A stretch of DNA of 11,147 bases from an uncultured bacterium (GCA_905215405.1 CAJMQE010000107.1:1-11147); one strand, 5' to 3'. Numbered from the stretch's first letter, positions 1 to 7,921 are shown. Notes: generated from the sequence alone by a model not told the origin. Numbers and translations: made by a program.

Positions 1-60
1 AAATCGTCAAAGCCAGTAAAATCAATAAATTTAGGCTTGACAGAATAGGAAGGAAGAAAT

Positions 61-897
61 ATGTTTAAAAAGAGTAAATTATTACTATTTGTTTTAATAA
101 TTTGTGTTATGAGTTTACAAGTTATTTCTGGTAATGCTTATGCAGAAAGCGATATTAAGACATTGCCATTTGAATCGCCGGTACAAGATTCTATTTCATA
201 TGTAGGACAGGTGCATCGATACAAGGTTGATTTTTCATCACTTAAGTGTAAAGAACTGGGATGGCAAGTAGCTGTTCGTGATGTTGCGGATGATATGGAC
301 TTAGCAATCAAAGTATATGATTCTAATGGGAAACTAGTTGATTCCGTAAATGAATTGTTAGAAAGTGGAAATGAAACATACAGAAGTTCATTAGAGGTAG
401 AGTCAGAAGTTTATTATGTCGATGTATATGATGTTAATAATCATGCAAATTCAAAAGAGCAGTATAGCTTGTATTTTGACTATGCATATTTAACAGGATA
501 TGCTTTTGCAGGTGGACCGTCATTAGAATTTGCAATGTTTAATCAAAGATATGGGACAAATTAAACGATAACACGTAAGATTGATGTTGCCAATTATGGT
601 GGAAATAAGAAGGATATACCCAATGGTGCAACGATAAGTAAGGTAAGAGTGTATGGAGATGTAAATCATAATAATACATATAAGGGTATTTCTATGAAGG
701 TAGAACTAGAAAAGAGTGAAGTTACATTCAATTCACAAATGGGAGAGTATATTCAGATACCTAAAGATAAAAAATTATTGTATCCGGTAAAACAAAATTT
801 CAATATACATTTTACAATGTATGGTATGACAAGTGGAACTGCATGTGCAACATATACAGTTGAAATTATGTATTATTATCCATTGCAAATTGATTAG
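61..897 (+). pseudogene. Secreted PPC-like beta-sandwich protein, interrupted by an in-frame stop
   Basis: One reading frame runs from ATG 61 to TAG 895-897, with a single TAA at 562-564. The first part gives 167 residues. The frame stays open for 110 more codons after the stop, with ordinary protein-like composition. AGGAAGG just upstream supports the ATG. Residues 1-28 are a signal peptide: a KKSK basic start, a hydrophobic core, and cleavage after NAYA. Residues about 46-141 resemble a bacterial pre-peptidase C-terminal (PPC) beta-sandwich: GQVHRYKVDF, then DDMDLAIKVYDSNGKLVDS, then a VYYVDVYDV strand. This is my reading of the pattern, not a search result. The part after the stop is also strand-rich and may be a second sandwich domain. 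No protease or other catalytic motif is visible. The truncated product would keep the signal peptide and the first domain, so it may still be secreted. A GTG at 649 could in theory restart translation, but it has no good ribosome binding site. Confidence 0.7.
562..564 (+). other. In-frame TAA interrupting the secreted protein gene
   Basis: TAA lies in frame between ...RYGTN and TITRKIDVANY.... The same frame is open on both sides (501 nt before, 330 nt to the next stop), so one base substitution, for example CAA to TAA, explains the break. No indel is needed. Confidence 0.75.
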
Positions 898-919
898 TTT
901 ATATGAGGAGGGGAATCGA

Positions 920-1987
920 ATGAGCATAATATTAGACAAGTATATGCCAACGGCAGGAATAAAGGATAATTGTAGTAAAGTAAATAAGATGACAGATACA
1001 ACTTACACATTTAATTTCGAAACTTATGAAGCAGAAAATGAGCAGGATAAAAAGGTAGCTGAAATCGATAATTGGATTCTAAATCATAAAGTGAATAATG
1101 CAGATATAAAAGATCAGTTATACACATCCTATGCTAGTGTTAACAAAGACAGAGTTCTTCAGCATGCTGATAGTGATAACCAGTTGTTACTTGTGCCTGG
1201 TACGAAAATATCATTTCAATGTAGTGGAAATTATGATCCGGCACTTTCAGATCCAGTTGAGTTTTATATCACTGAAGAAGGGGTGATGGTAAATTACAAA
1301 GGTGAGTATATTGGGGCAAGTGACTGACTGACGGAACAACTGGAAATTAAGTATGAGAAGAATTGTGGAAGTGCATATAAGGTGATTCCAGATAGCCATG
1401 AGGCTGATTTTGCTACATTGTATTTCGGGACTATGGCGGATGCAGTAGATAAATTAATCAGAATTTCTAATGTCCAAATGGATATGTCAGCAATGACATA
1501 TCAAGATGAACGTTATTTACAGACATTCTTTTCAAAGACGGATGCAAATATTGATTATACGAAAGAGATGTTTATCAATGGACAGGGATTAAAATTTAAT
1601 TCCAGCTACACAGCTGGAGACTATAGCATGATTTCATATGCAAAACTGGAATATACGACAGATCCAGAGAAGTGTTCTTTATCTCAATTGAAAAAATATG
1701 TAGATTTTACAACTGCATATAACCAGAATAAAGAGTATTTTCAGGGTACTGATTATCTGGTGAATATACAGAGTGAGTGGAACAAGTATGTACAAAAATA
1801 TCGTTCGGAAGCAATTGATGCTCTGTGTGGAAAAAATGCGGTAAGAAACTGGATTCAGTTTTTTGATGACAGGGCAAATGAACATAAGAAAGACAAAGAT
1901 TATACAGCTTATATGAATTGTATGGAGATCGTTGATCTTTTAAAAACAAATAAGAAGAAACAGCTGGAAAATAGTAATAAAAATTAA
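920..1987 (+). pseudogene. Unrecognised cytoplasmic protein gene, interrupted by an in-frame stop
   Basis: I do not recognise this family. ATG 920 is chosen because GAGGAGGGG (905-913) sits at ideal spacing. Upstream extension of the frame to 833 would overlap the previous gene and lacks such a site. The frame gives 135 residues, meets TGA at 1325-1327, then continues in the same frame for 219 codons to TAA 1985-1987. Undisturbed, the product would be about 355 residues. There is no signal peptide or membrane segment. The first part is acidic and polar, with a strand-like stretch (PVEFYITEEGVMVNYKGEYIG). The second part is helix-rich, with many Tyr, Asn and Lys and a basic tail (KTNKKKQLENSNKN). 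It begins 22 nt after the preceding gene, so the two probably share a transcript and perhaps a function. A GTG at 1382 could start the distal part but has no convincing ribosome binding site. Confidence 0.6.
1325..1327 (+). other. In-frame TGA interrupting the 920-1987 gene
   Basis: TGA lies between ...GASD and LTEQLEIKYEKN... in an otherwise open frame. TGG to TGA (Trp) would be the simplest origin and gives a natural SDWLTEQ. The stop lies in a short GACTGACTGACG repeat. No SECIS-like hairpin is apparent just downstream, so selenocysteine decoding is not supported. Confidence 0.7.
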
Positions 1988-2040
1988 TATTTAAAGGATA
2001 TGCGGGTTTGACTTTGCGGAAGTAGAATGAGGGATATGCT

Positions 2041-2742
2041 ATGCTTAGATTTGCAGTGTGTGATGATAATAGGTTATTGCTCGCAAAAACGATAGAACAA
2101 ATAGATAAATCTACAAAAGATATGGGAATAAAAGTGTGTATAGAAGGATTTCTCGATTCTGTAAATTTTTATCATACTATAAAAAATAAATCATTTGATA
2201 TGGTTTATCTGGATATTAATATGCCACAGATAAATGGCTTTCAAATTGCTAAATTTATTAATAGAAAATGGCATAATACGCAGATTGTTTTTGTATCGTC
2301 TTATGATGAATACGCTTTTGATGCTTTTGCTTTTCAGCCATATTGGTTTTTAAGAAGAATGGAATTTGCTGATAAAATTGGTGAAGTATTAAAAAAATAC
2401 ATAGATGAGGGAATTTACCAAAATAAATTTTATGCATTTGGTATAGGTTCTAAATTAAAAATAGTGAAGTTAAGTCAGATTCTATATTTGGAATGCAATA
2501 GGCATACAGTGACAGTTTTTATGGATCAAAAAGAAAAATTTGATATAACAGGGAGCCTTCTAGAATATGAAAAAAAGCTGGAGAAGTATGGCTTTTTACG
2601 AGTTCATAGAAATTTCCTTGTTAATGCAAGACATATTGTGTCAGTTGGAAAAAGTGAATTGATTATGAAAAGCGAAGATACCATCCCGTTGAGTAAAAAT
2701 AGAAGGGATGAAGTGCGCCAAAAGTTGTTAGTGATGGAATAG
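2041..2742 (+). CDS. LytTR-family response regulator (AgrA/ComE-like)
   Basis: A 233-residue two-component transcription regulator. Residues 1-120 are a receiver domain: acidic pocket D8-D9 in FAVCDDN, likely phospho-acceptor D58 in YLDINMPQ, and S86/S87 at the switch position. Residues about 128-230 are a LytTR DNA-binding domain with typical features (QILYLECNRHTVTVF, LEKYGFLRVHRNFLVNARHIVSV, IPLSKNRRDEVRQKL). The family binds direct repeats upstream of target promoters and often controls peptide-signalled, bacteriocin or surface-protein genes. The receiver's usual invariant lysine appears replaced: the segment where relatives have FIRK reads FLRR (R106). GAGGG lies about 8 nt before the ATG. 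The gene follows the broken pair by 53 nt and is probably in the same transcript. No partner histidine kinase lies in the window. Its target is not known; the broken pair upstream is one candidate. Confidence 0.88.
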   Translation: MLRFAVCDDNRLLLAKTIEQIDKSTKDMGIKVCIEGFLDSVNFYHTIKNKSFDMVYLDINMPQINGFQIAKFINRKWHNTQIVFVSSYDEYAFDAFAFQPYWFLRRMEFADKIGEVLKKYIDEGIYQNKFYAFGIGSKLKIVKLSQILYLECNRHTVTVFMDQKEKFDITGSLLEYEKKLEKYGFLRVHRNFLVNARHIVSVGKSELIMKSEDTIPLSKNRRDEVRQKLLVME

Positions 2743-2763
2743 GATAATTAATGATATGTGTAG

Positions 2764-2799
2764 AGAGACTCTTCTCAAATATGAGAAGAGTCTTTTATG
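2764..2799 (+). terminator. Rho-independent terminator after the response regulator
   Basis: AGACTCTTCTCA (2766-2777) pairs perfectly with TGAGAAGAGTCT (2782-2793) around a 4-nt AATA loop. A T-rich tail (TTTTATGTTTTT) follows. The 12-bp stem can extend by two or three more pairs. It ends the AT-rich accessory block. Confidence 0.85.
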
Positions 2800-2904
2800 T
2801 TTTTCATAGTGCTGTTATCTGATAAAGTATTTCATAAGAATTTTAACAGGCTATGAGGTTTCCAGTTAAGAAAAATAATACCAGTGATAATCCCCTGCAA
2901 AACA

Positions 2905-2934
2905 TTGACTTTATAGTGGAAATTAACCTATAAT
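2905..2934 (+). promoter_or_regulatory. Sigma-A type promoter of dnaE
   Basis: TTGACT (2905-2910) is separated by 18 nt from a perfect TATAAT (2929-2934). The expected transcription start is near 2941, giving a leader of about 96 nt to the dnaE ATG. Confidence 0.75.
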
Positions 2935-2940
2935 AATTTA

Positions 2941-2967
2941 GTATGTGGCTATCAGAAAGTAGCATAC
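2941..2967 (+). promoter_or_regulatory. 5'-terminal stem-loop in the dnaE leader
   Basis: GTATG (2941-2945) plus CTA (2949-2951) pair with TAGCATAC (2960-2967). The bulge is TGG (2946-2948) and the loop 8 nt. The left arm begins at the predicted first transcribed base, so it would be a terminal hairpin of the kind that can slow mRNA decay. A regulatory role is inference. Confidence 0.4.
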
Positions 2968-3036
2968 AAAAATAGAAAAAGAAAATGAAAACATGATACG
3001 ATATATTTTATAAATTTAGAGAAAGAGGTAACAGCC

Positions 3037-6000
3037 ATGAATTTTACGCATTTGCATGTCCATACAGAATACAGTCTGCTCGATGGTTCCAGTAAGATTA
3101 AGGAATTAACGGCCAGAGCTAAAGAATTGGGAATGGACAGTATGGCAATTACCGATCATGGTGTCATGTTCGGTGTTATCGATTTCTACAGAGCAGCAAG
3201 AGAAGTTGGAATCAAACCTATTCTCGGATGTGAGGTCTATGTAGCGCCAGGGTCAAGATTTGATAAAGAGACCAATCCTGGAGAGGACAGGTACTATCAT
3301 CTGGTACTGCTTGCGGAAAATAACGAAGGATATGAAAATCTGACAAAAATTGTTTCCAAAGGGTTTGTGGATGGCTTTTATTATAAACCACGTGTCGACT
3401 ATGAAGTCTTGGAAAAATACAGTAAGGGTATTATTGCACTGAGCGCATGTCTGGCAGGTGAAGTGCAGAGAAATCTTGGTCGTGGAATGTATGAAGAAGC
3501 GGTTGAATCTGCGAAAAGGTACGAGAAAATATTTGGAAAAGGCAATTTCTTTCTGGAGCTGCAGGACCATGGAATCCCAGAACAGAAATATGTAAATCCA
3601 CAGCTTGTCCGAATGAGCAAAGAACTTGGAATTGATCTGGTCGCAACGAATGATATTCACTATACCTATGATACAGATGCGGATGCACATGATATCCTGC
3701 TCTGTATTCAGACAGGTAAGAAAGTATCGGATGAGAACAGAATGCGCTATGAAGGTGGACAGTATTTTTGTAAATCACCGGAACAGATGGCAGAACTTTT
3801 TCCATATGCACCAGAAGCACTGGAAAATACATATAAGATCGCACAACGCTGTAATGTGGAAATTGAATTTGGTGTTACAAAACTGCCAAAATATGAAGTG
3901 CCAGAAGGATATGATAGTTGGGGCTATCTGAATCATTTATGTTTTACAGGACTGGAAAAACGATATCCGAACTATAGTAACGAGTTAAAGGAACGACTGG
4001 AATATGAGCTGAATGTTATTCACACGATGGGATATGTGGATTACTTCCTGATTGTATGGGATTTTATCAACTATGCAAAAAGTAACGGAATTCCAGTAGG
4101 ACCGGGACGAGGATCAGCTGCGGGGAGTATTGTAGCGTATTGTTTGGAAATTACGGATATAGATCCTATTAAGTATAGCCTGATCTTTGAACGTTTCCTG
4201 AATCCGGAACGTGTATCCATGCCCGATATCGACGTCGATTTCTGTTATGAAAGACGTCAGGAAGTGATTGACTATGTAGTTCGAAAATATGGTACAGACC
4301 GCGTGGTACAGATCGTTACATTTGGTACGATGGCGGCGAGAGCTGTTATAAAAGATGTAGGCCGGGTATTGGATCTACCTTATGCAATGGTCGATAATAT
4401 ATCCAAGATGATTCCGAAAGAAATTGGAATTACAATTGAGAAGGCATTAAAAGAGAATAAAGATCTTGCAGGACTTTACGAAAGTGATCCTACAGTAAAA
4501 GATCTGATTGATAAATGTATGCGTCTGGAAGGCCTGCCAAGACATACGAGTATGCATGCTGCAGGTGTAGTCATCAGCCAGAAATCGGTGGATGAATATG
4601 TACCATTATCAAGAGGATCAGATGGTTCACTGGTTGCCCAGTTTACAATGACAACACTGGAAGAACTGGGACTTCTGAAAATGGACTTCTTAGGGCTCAG
4701 GACGCTGACTGTTATAAAAAATGCGGAGAAGCAGGTAAAGAAGGTAAATCCTGATTTTGATATCAGTAAAATTGATTTTAACGATAAGAAAGTACTTGAA
4801 TTAATTGGCTCAGGAAAAACAGAGGGTGTGTTTCAGCTGGAAAGTGCGGGAATGAAATCCTTCATGAAGGAACTGAAGCCACAAAATATTGAAGATATTA
4901 TAGCCGGTATATCTCTTTATAGACCAGGCCCAATGGACTTTATACCAAAATACATCAAGGGTAAGAATGACAGAGACAGTATTGTATATGAGTGTCCACA
5001 GCTGGAACCGATCTTAAAGCCGACATATGGTTGTATCGTATATCAGGAACAGGTTATGCAGATCGTTCGAGATCTGGCTGGATACTCCTGGGGCCGAAGC
5101 GATCTGGTTCGTAGAGCGATGTCCAAGAAAAAAGGTTCAGTCATGGAGAAAGAACGCCAGAACTTCATTTATGGAAATAAGGAAGAGGGCGTGCCAGGCT
5201 GTATTGCAAATGGAATTGATGAAAAGACGGCAAACAAGATCTATGATAATATGATCGATTTTGCTAAATATGCATTTAACAAGTCTCATGCTGCATGTTA
5301 TGCGGTAGTATCCTATCAGACTGCATATTTAAAAGCACATTATCCAAAGGAATTTATGGCAGCACTGATGACATCGGTAATCGATAATACATCTAAAGTT
5401 GCAGAATACATTTTATCCTGTAAACAGTTGAAGATCAAAATACTGCCACCAGACGTAAATGAAGGAGAATATGCATTCTCTGTATGTGAGGATGGAATCC
5501 GTTATGGTCTGTCTGCAATTAAGAGTCTTGGTAAGCCAACAATTGATGCACTCGTTGCTGAACGTAATGCAAATGGTCCATTTCATTCTCTAAAGGATTT
5601 TATAGAAAGAATGAATGGGGATATTAATAAAAGAACAATTGAAAGCTTTATAAAAGGCGGCGCAATGGATGGATTTGGTGCAAAGAGACGACAGATGATG
5701 ATGATCTATGCATCAATTGTGGACAGTGTCAATGCAGATAAAAAGAATTCTTTTTCCGGACAGCTCTCACTTTTTGATTTTGCCGATGAAGAGACAAAAG
5801 AAGAATTTGAAATCAAAATGCCAGATGTAGAAGAGTATACGAAGGAAGATATTCTGATGTTCGAGAAAGAAGTCCTTGGTGTCTATATCAGTGGTCATCC
5901 ATTGGATGAATATGAATCAATGTGGAGAAAATATATTACTGCTACGTCCGCAGCATTTGAAGATGAAGAAGATGAAGATGTAACAGATGGTGTAGTAGAA

Positions 6001-6522
6001 GATGAAAATGAAGAAGGAAAAGAACAGACACTTAATGACGGCCAGAAGGTAACAATTGGCGGTCTGATATCAGATATTACACTTAAAAATACGAAGTCAG
6101 GGCAGGTCATGGCGTTCCTGACAGTGGAAGATCTGGTCGGAACAGTGGAAGTAATCGTATTTCCAAGGGATTACGCATACAATAAAGCAAAGATCATAAG
6201 TGACGCCAAAGTATTTATCAGCGGTCGTGTATCAGCGGGGGCAGATGAAAAGGCGAAACTGATCTGTGAGAAGATGATTACATTTGATGAGGTACCACGG
6301 ACCTGCTGGATCAGATTCCAGAATATTCTCGAATATGAACAAAGGGAACAGGAATTGTTCCGTCTCATTCAAGATTCTGACGGAAGAGATCATGTTATTA
6401 TCTACTGTAAAGATGAAAAGAAACGAAAAACACTTCCTGCGAACAGAAATATTGGTATTAATTCTGTTCTGCTAACATCCTTGAAAAAAGCGTTTGGCGA
6501 TGAAAATATTGCTGTGACCTAA
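3037..6522 (+). CDS. dnaE: DNA polymerase III alpha subunit, DnaE type
   Basis: A 1161-residue replicative DNA polymerase. The N-terminal PHP domain (about 5-210) has H7 and H9 (HLHVH), D40-H41, E66, H88, C138 and D206/H208 (NDIHY), so most metal ligands look intact. The C-family polymerase core shows GPGRGSAAGS (355-364), PDIDVDF with D397/D399/D401, and the third acidic motif MDFLGL with D550. A helix-hairpin-helix lies near 822-860. QLSLF at 909-913 matches the internal beta-clamp binding motif. An OB-fold starts near 1005 and a short C-terminal domain follows. An acidic Glu/Asp-rich stretch at 975-997 precedes the OB-fold. Start: AGAGGT upstream of ATG 3037. Firmicutes usually also carry PolC as the main replicase, with DnaE extending primers; PolC is not in this window. 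The gene has its own promoter and is followed by pfkA, an order known in Clostridia. Confidence 0.97.
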   Translation: MNFTHLHVHTEYSLLDGSSKIKELTARAKELGMDSMAITDHGVMFGVIDFYRAAREVGIKPILGCEVYVAPGSRFDKETNPGEDRYYHLVLLAENNEGYENLTKIVSKGFVDGFYYKPRVDYEVLEKYSKGIIALSACLAGEVQRNLGRGMYEEAVESAKRYEKIFGKGNFFLELQDHGIPEQKYVNPQLVRMSKELGIDLVATNDIHYTYDTDADAHDILLCIQTGKKVSDENRMRYEGGQYFCKSPEQMAELFPYAPEALENTYKIAQRCNVEIEFGVTKLPKYEVPEGYDSWGYLNHLCFTGLEKRYPNYSNELKERLEYELNVIHTMGYVDYFLIVWDFINYAKSNGIPVGPGRGSAAGSIVAYCLEITDIDPIKYSLIFERFLNPERVSMPDIDVDFCYERRQEVIDYVVRKYGTDRVVQIVTFGTMAARAVIKDVGRVLDLPYAMVDNISKMIPKEIGITIEKALKENKDLAGLYESDPTVKDLIDKCMRLEGLPRHTSMHAAGVVISQKSVDEYVPLSRGSDGSLVAQFTMTTLEELGLLKMDFLGLRTLTVIKNAEKQVKKVNPDFDISKIDFNDKKVLELIGSGKTEGVFQLESAGMKSFMKELKPQNIEDIIAGISLYRPGPMDFIPKYIKGKNDRDSIVYECPQLEPILKPTYGCIVYQEQVMQIVRDLAGYSWGRSDLVRRAMSKKKGSVMEKERQNFIYGNKEEGVPGCIANGIDEKTANKIYDNMIDFAKYAFNKSHAACYAVVSYQTAYLKAHYPKEFMAALMTSVIDNTSKVAEYILSCKQLKIKILPPDVNEGEYAFSVCEDGIRYGLSAIKSLGKPTIDALVAERNANGPFHSLKDFIERMNGDINKRTIESFIKGGAMDGFGAKRRQMMMIYASIVDSVNADKKNSFSGQLSLFDFADEETKEEFEIKMPDVEEYTKEDILMFEKEVLGVYISGHPLDEYESMWRKYITATSAAFEDEEDEDVTDGVVEDENEEGKEQTLNDGQKVTIGGLISDITLKNTKSGQVMAFLTVEDLVGTVEVIVFPRDYAYNKAKIISDAKVFISGRVSAGADEKAKLICEKMITFDEVPRTCWIRFQNILEYEQREQELFRLIQDSDGRDHVIIYCKDEKKRKTLPANRNIGINSVLLTSLKKAFGDENIAVT

Positions 6523-6529
6523 TTAAGGA

Positions 6530-6558
6530 TTGAAAACTCTATCAGAATGTACTAAAAT
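6530..6558 (+). promoter_or_regulatory. Sigma-A type promoter of pfkA
   Basis: TTGAAA (6530-6535), a 17-nt spacer, then TAAAAT (6553-6558), starting 8 nt after the dnaE stop codon. The expected start is near 6565, with a leader of about 90 nt. No terminator is visible between dnaE and pfkA, so readthrough from dnaE may also contribute. Confidence 0.6.
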
Positions 6559-6653
6559 AAGAACAATAGGGAAAATTATACAAAAGTATTTGCATTTTCA
6601 GGGTACAAGTCAGGTGAATACAATGTTTGAATTGGTAGAAGGAGGGAATTGTT

Positions 6654-7628
6654 ATGGCAAAAGAAATTAAGACAATTGGTGTACTTACAAGTGGTGGCGA
6701 TGCACCCGGAATGAATGCTGCAATCAGAGCAGTTGTTCGAGCTGCGATTGAAAAGGGAATCAAGGTCAAAGGCATTCAGAAGGGCTACAATGGTCTGATC
6801 AGCAACGAGATTATCGATATGGATAAACGCAGCGTTGCAGATATCATTCAGCGTGGTGGTACAATTCTCTACACTGCAAGATGTATGGAGTTTATGACTC
6901 CGGAAGGACAGAGAAAAGGAGCAGATAACTGCATTAAGAACGGAATTGATGGTATCGTTGTAATCGGTGGAGATGGTTCTTTTAGAGGTGCTCAGAAACT
7001 TGCAGAAGCCGGAATCAATACAATTGGTCTTCCAGGAACAATTGATCTTGATATTGCATGTACAGATTATACAATTGGTTTTGATACAGCTGTGAATACA
7101 GCAATGGAAGCCATCGACAAGATCAGAGATACTTCTACATCACATGAAAGATGCAGTATTATTGAAGTTATGGGCAGAAATGCCGGATATATCGCACTGT
7201 GGTGTGCAATTGCAAACGGTGCAGAAGATGTACTTCTTCCAGAGAGATATGACAATGATGAGCAGGAGCTGATCAATCATATTATTGATGCGAGAAAGAA
7301 AGGTAAGAAACACCACCTGATTATCAATGCAGAAGGAATTGGACATTCTACAGGTATGGCAAGAAGAATTGAGGCAGCAACAGGAATTGAAACAAGAGCG
7401 ACGATTCTTGGTTATATGCAGCGTGGTGGAAGTCCAACATGCAAGGATAGAGTTTATGCATCAGTGATGGGGGCCTATGCAGTGGATCTGCTCTGCGAAG
7501 GTAAGAGTAACCGCGTAGTTGCCTATAAGGATGGTCAGTTTGTAGACTACGATATCGATGAAGCACTCGCAATGCGAAAAGACATTGATAATTATCAGTT
7601 TATGCTGAGTTCACTTTTGTCCAAGTAA
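6654..7628 (+). CDS. pfkA: ATP-dependent 6-phosphofructokinase
   Basis: A 324-residue cytoplasmic glycolytic enzyme of normal bacterial length that phosphorylates fructose 6-phosphate to fructose 1,6-bisphosphate. Motifs in order: TSGGDAPGMNA (12-22), nucleotide loop GGDGS (105-109), active-site segment PGTIDLD (127-133), MGRNAGY (173-179), NAEGIG (225-230) and QRGGSPTCKDR (256-266). Gly at 108 and Gly at 128 are the ATP-type residues; PPi-dependent enzymes have Asp and Lys at these places. The active-site motif reads TIDLD, where E. coli and Bacillus PfkA have TIDND; both aspartates (131, 133) remain. AAGGAGGG at ideal spacing fixes ATG 6654. The enzyme sits directly after dnaE. No terminator follows for almost 300 nt, so the mRNA probably has a long 3' end containing a tandem repeat array. 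Confidence 0.96.
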   Translation: MAKEIKTIGVLTSGGDAPGMNAAIRAVVRAAIEKGIKVKGIQKGYNGLISNEIIDMDKRSVADIIQRGGTILYTARCMEFMTPEGQRKGADNCIKNGIDGIVVIGGDGSFRGAQKLAEAGINTIGLPGTIDLDIACTDYTIGFDTAVNTAMEAIDKIRDTSTSHERCSIIEVMGRNAGYIALWCAIANGAEDVLLPERYDNDEQELINHIIDARKKGKKHHLIINAEGIGHSTGMARRIEAATGIETRATILGYMQRGGSPTCKDRVYASVMGAYAVDLLCEGKSNRVVAYKDGQFVDYDIDEALAMRKDIDNYQFMLSSLLSK

Positions 7629-7730
7629 ATAATAACAGGGGCGGGGAAAATCCGTAAATGCATAGTTAAGTACTGAAAATCAGATTGCGATAGAATTGCA
7701 TTATAAGGCGTCTGGGCTTGCCTAAGAACC
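7629..7730. other. Gene-free stretch after pfkA
   Basis: I see no gene, terminator or convincing promoter here. It is probably pfkA 3' untranslated sequence. Confidence 0.5.
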
Positions 7731-7805
7731 AGGATAAGTATTACTAGAATAAGTATCACTAGAATAAGTATTACTTGAATAAGTATCACTAGGATAAGTA
7801 TCATC
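7731..7805. repeat. Tandem array 1: five 15-bp units
   Basis: Units start at 7731, 7746, 7761, 7776 and 7791. The consensus is AGAATAAGTATYACT, with first-base variants (TGAAT, AGGAT) and an altered end in the last copy. Alternate units carry ATTACT and ATCACT, so a 30-bp two-unit duplication is likely. The minus-strand frame through it would read ILVILILVIL-like, but it has no ribosome binding site and overlaps the end of pfkA, so I do not call it coding. Confidence 0.9.
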
Positions 7806-7856
7806 AGAGTAGAATTATTCCGTGTAATGGCTTACTATCGTTCACCTTAATGGAAA

Positions 7857-7890
7857 GATGCTTAGAGGTTCAATTGCAAGTCTGAGCATC
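7857..7890 (+). other. Stem-loop in the pfkA downstream region
   Basis: GATGCTTAGA (7857-7866) pairs with TCTGAGCATC (7881-7890) over 10 bp with one G-U pair and a 14-nt loop. There is no T-run, so it is not a terminator. The real terminator lies 32 nt further on, so the two could form the 3' end of a small RNA or a structured 3' UTR. No known RNA family is recognised. Confidence 0.5.
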
Positions 7891-7921
7891 CCTGCTGATT
7901 GCATACATATAGAATGAACAT

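Noticed and set aside
37..65. TTGACA with TATGTT 17 nt later, resembling a promoter
   Set aside because: The -10 would overlap the start codon of the 61 gene, so it could not give that gene's mRNA.
1..68. Possible C-terminal tail of an upstream gene (open to TAG 46-48 in one frame, or to TAA 66-68 in another)
   Set aside because: Two frames are equally possible and each shows only about 15-21 codons, so neither can be supported.
1325..1380. Selenocysteine decoding of the TGA at 1325
   Set aside because: No SECIS-like hairpin can be drawn just downstream, and the neighbouring gene is broken by TAA, which is not recoded this way.
2008..2040. TTGACT before the response regulator
   Set aside because: No -10 element at 16-19 nt; the nearest is too far and overlaps the start.
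2751..2822. 23-codon open frame after the response regulator
   Set aside because: It runs through the terminator stem and has no proper ribosome binding site.
6623..6670. 15-codon open frame overlapping the pfkA start, as a leader peptide
   Set aside because: Short, composition-neutral and overlaps the pfkA ribosome binding site; no regulatory hairpins are seen.
7595..7804. Minus-strand frame reading ILVILILVIL repeats
   Set aside because: It is the translation of tandem array 1, overlaps the pfkA end and lacks a ribosome binding site.
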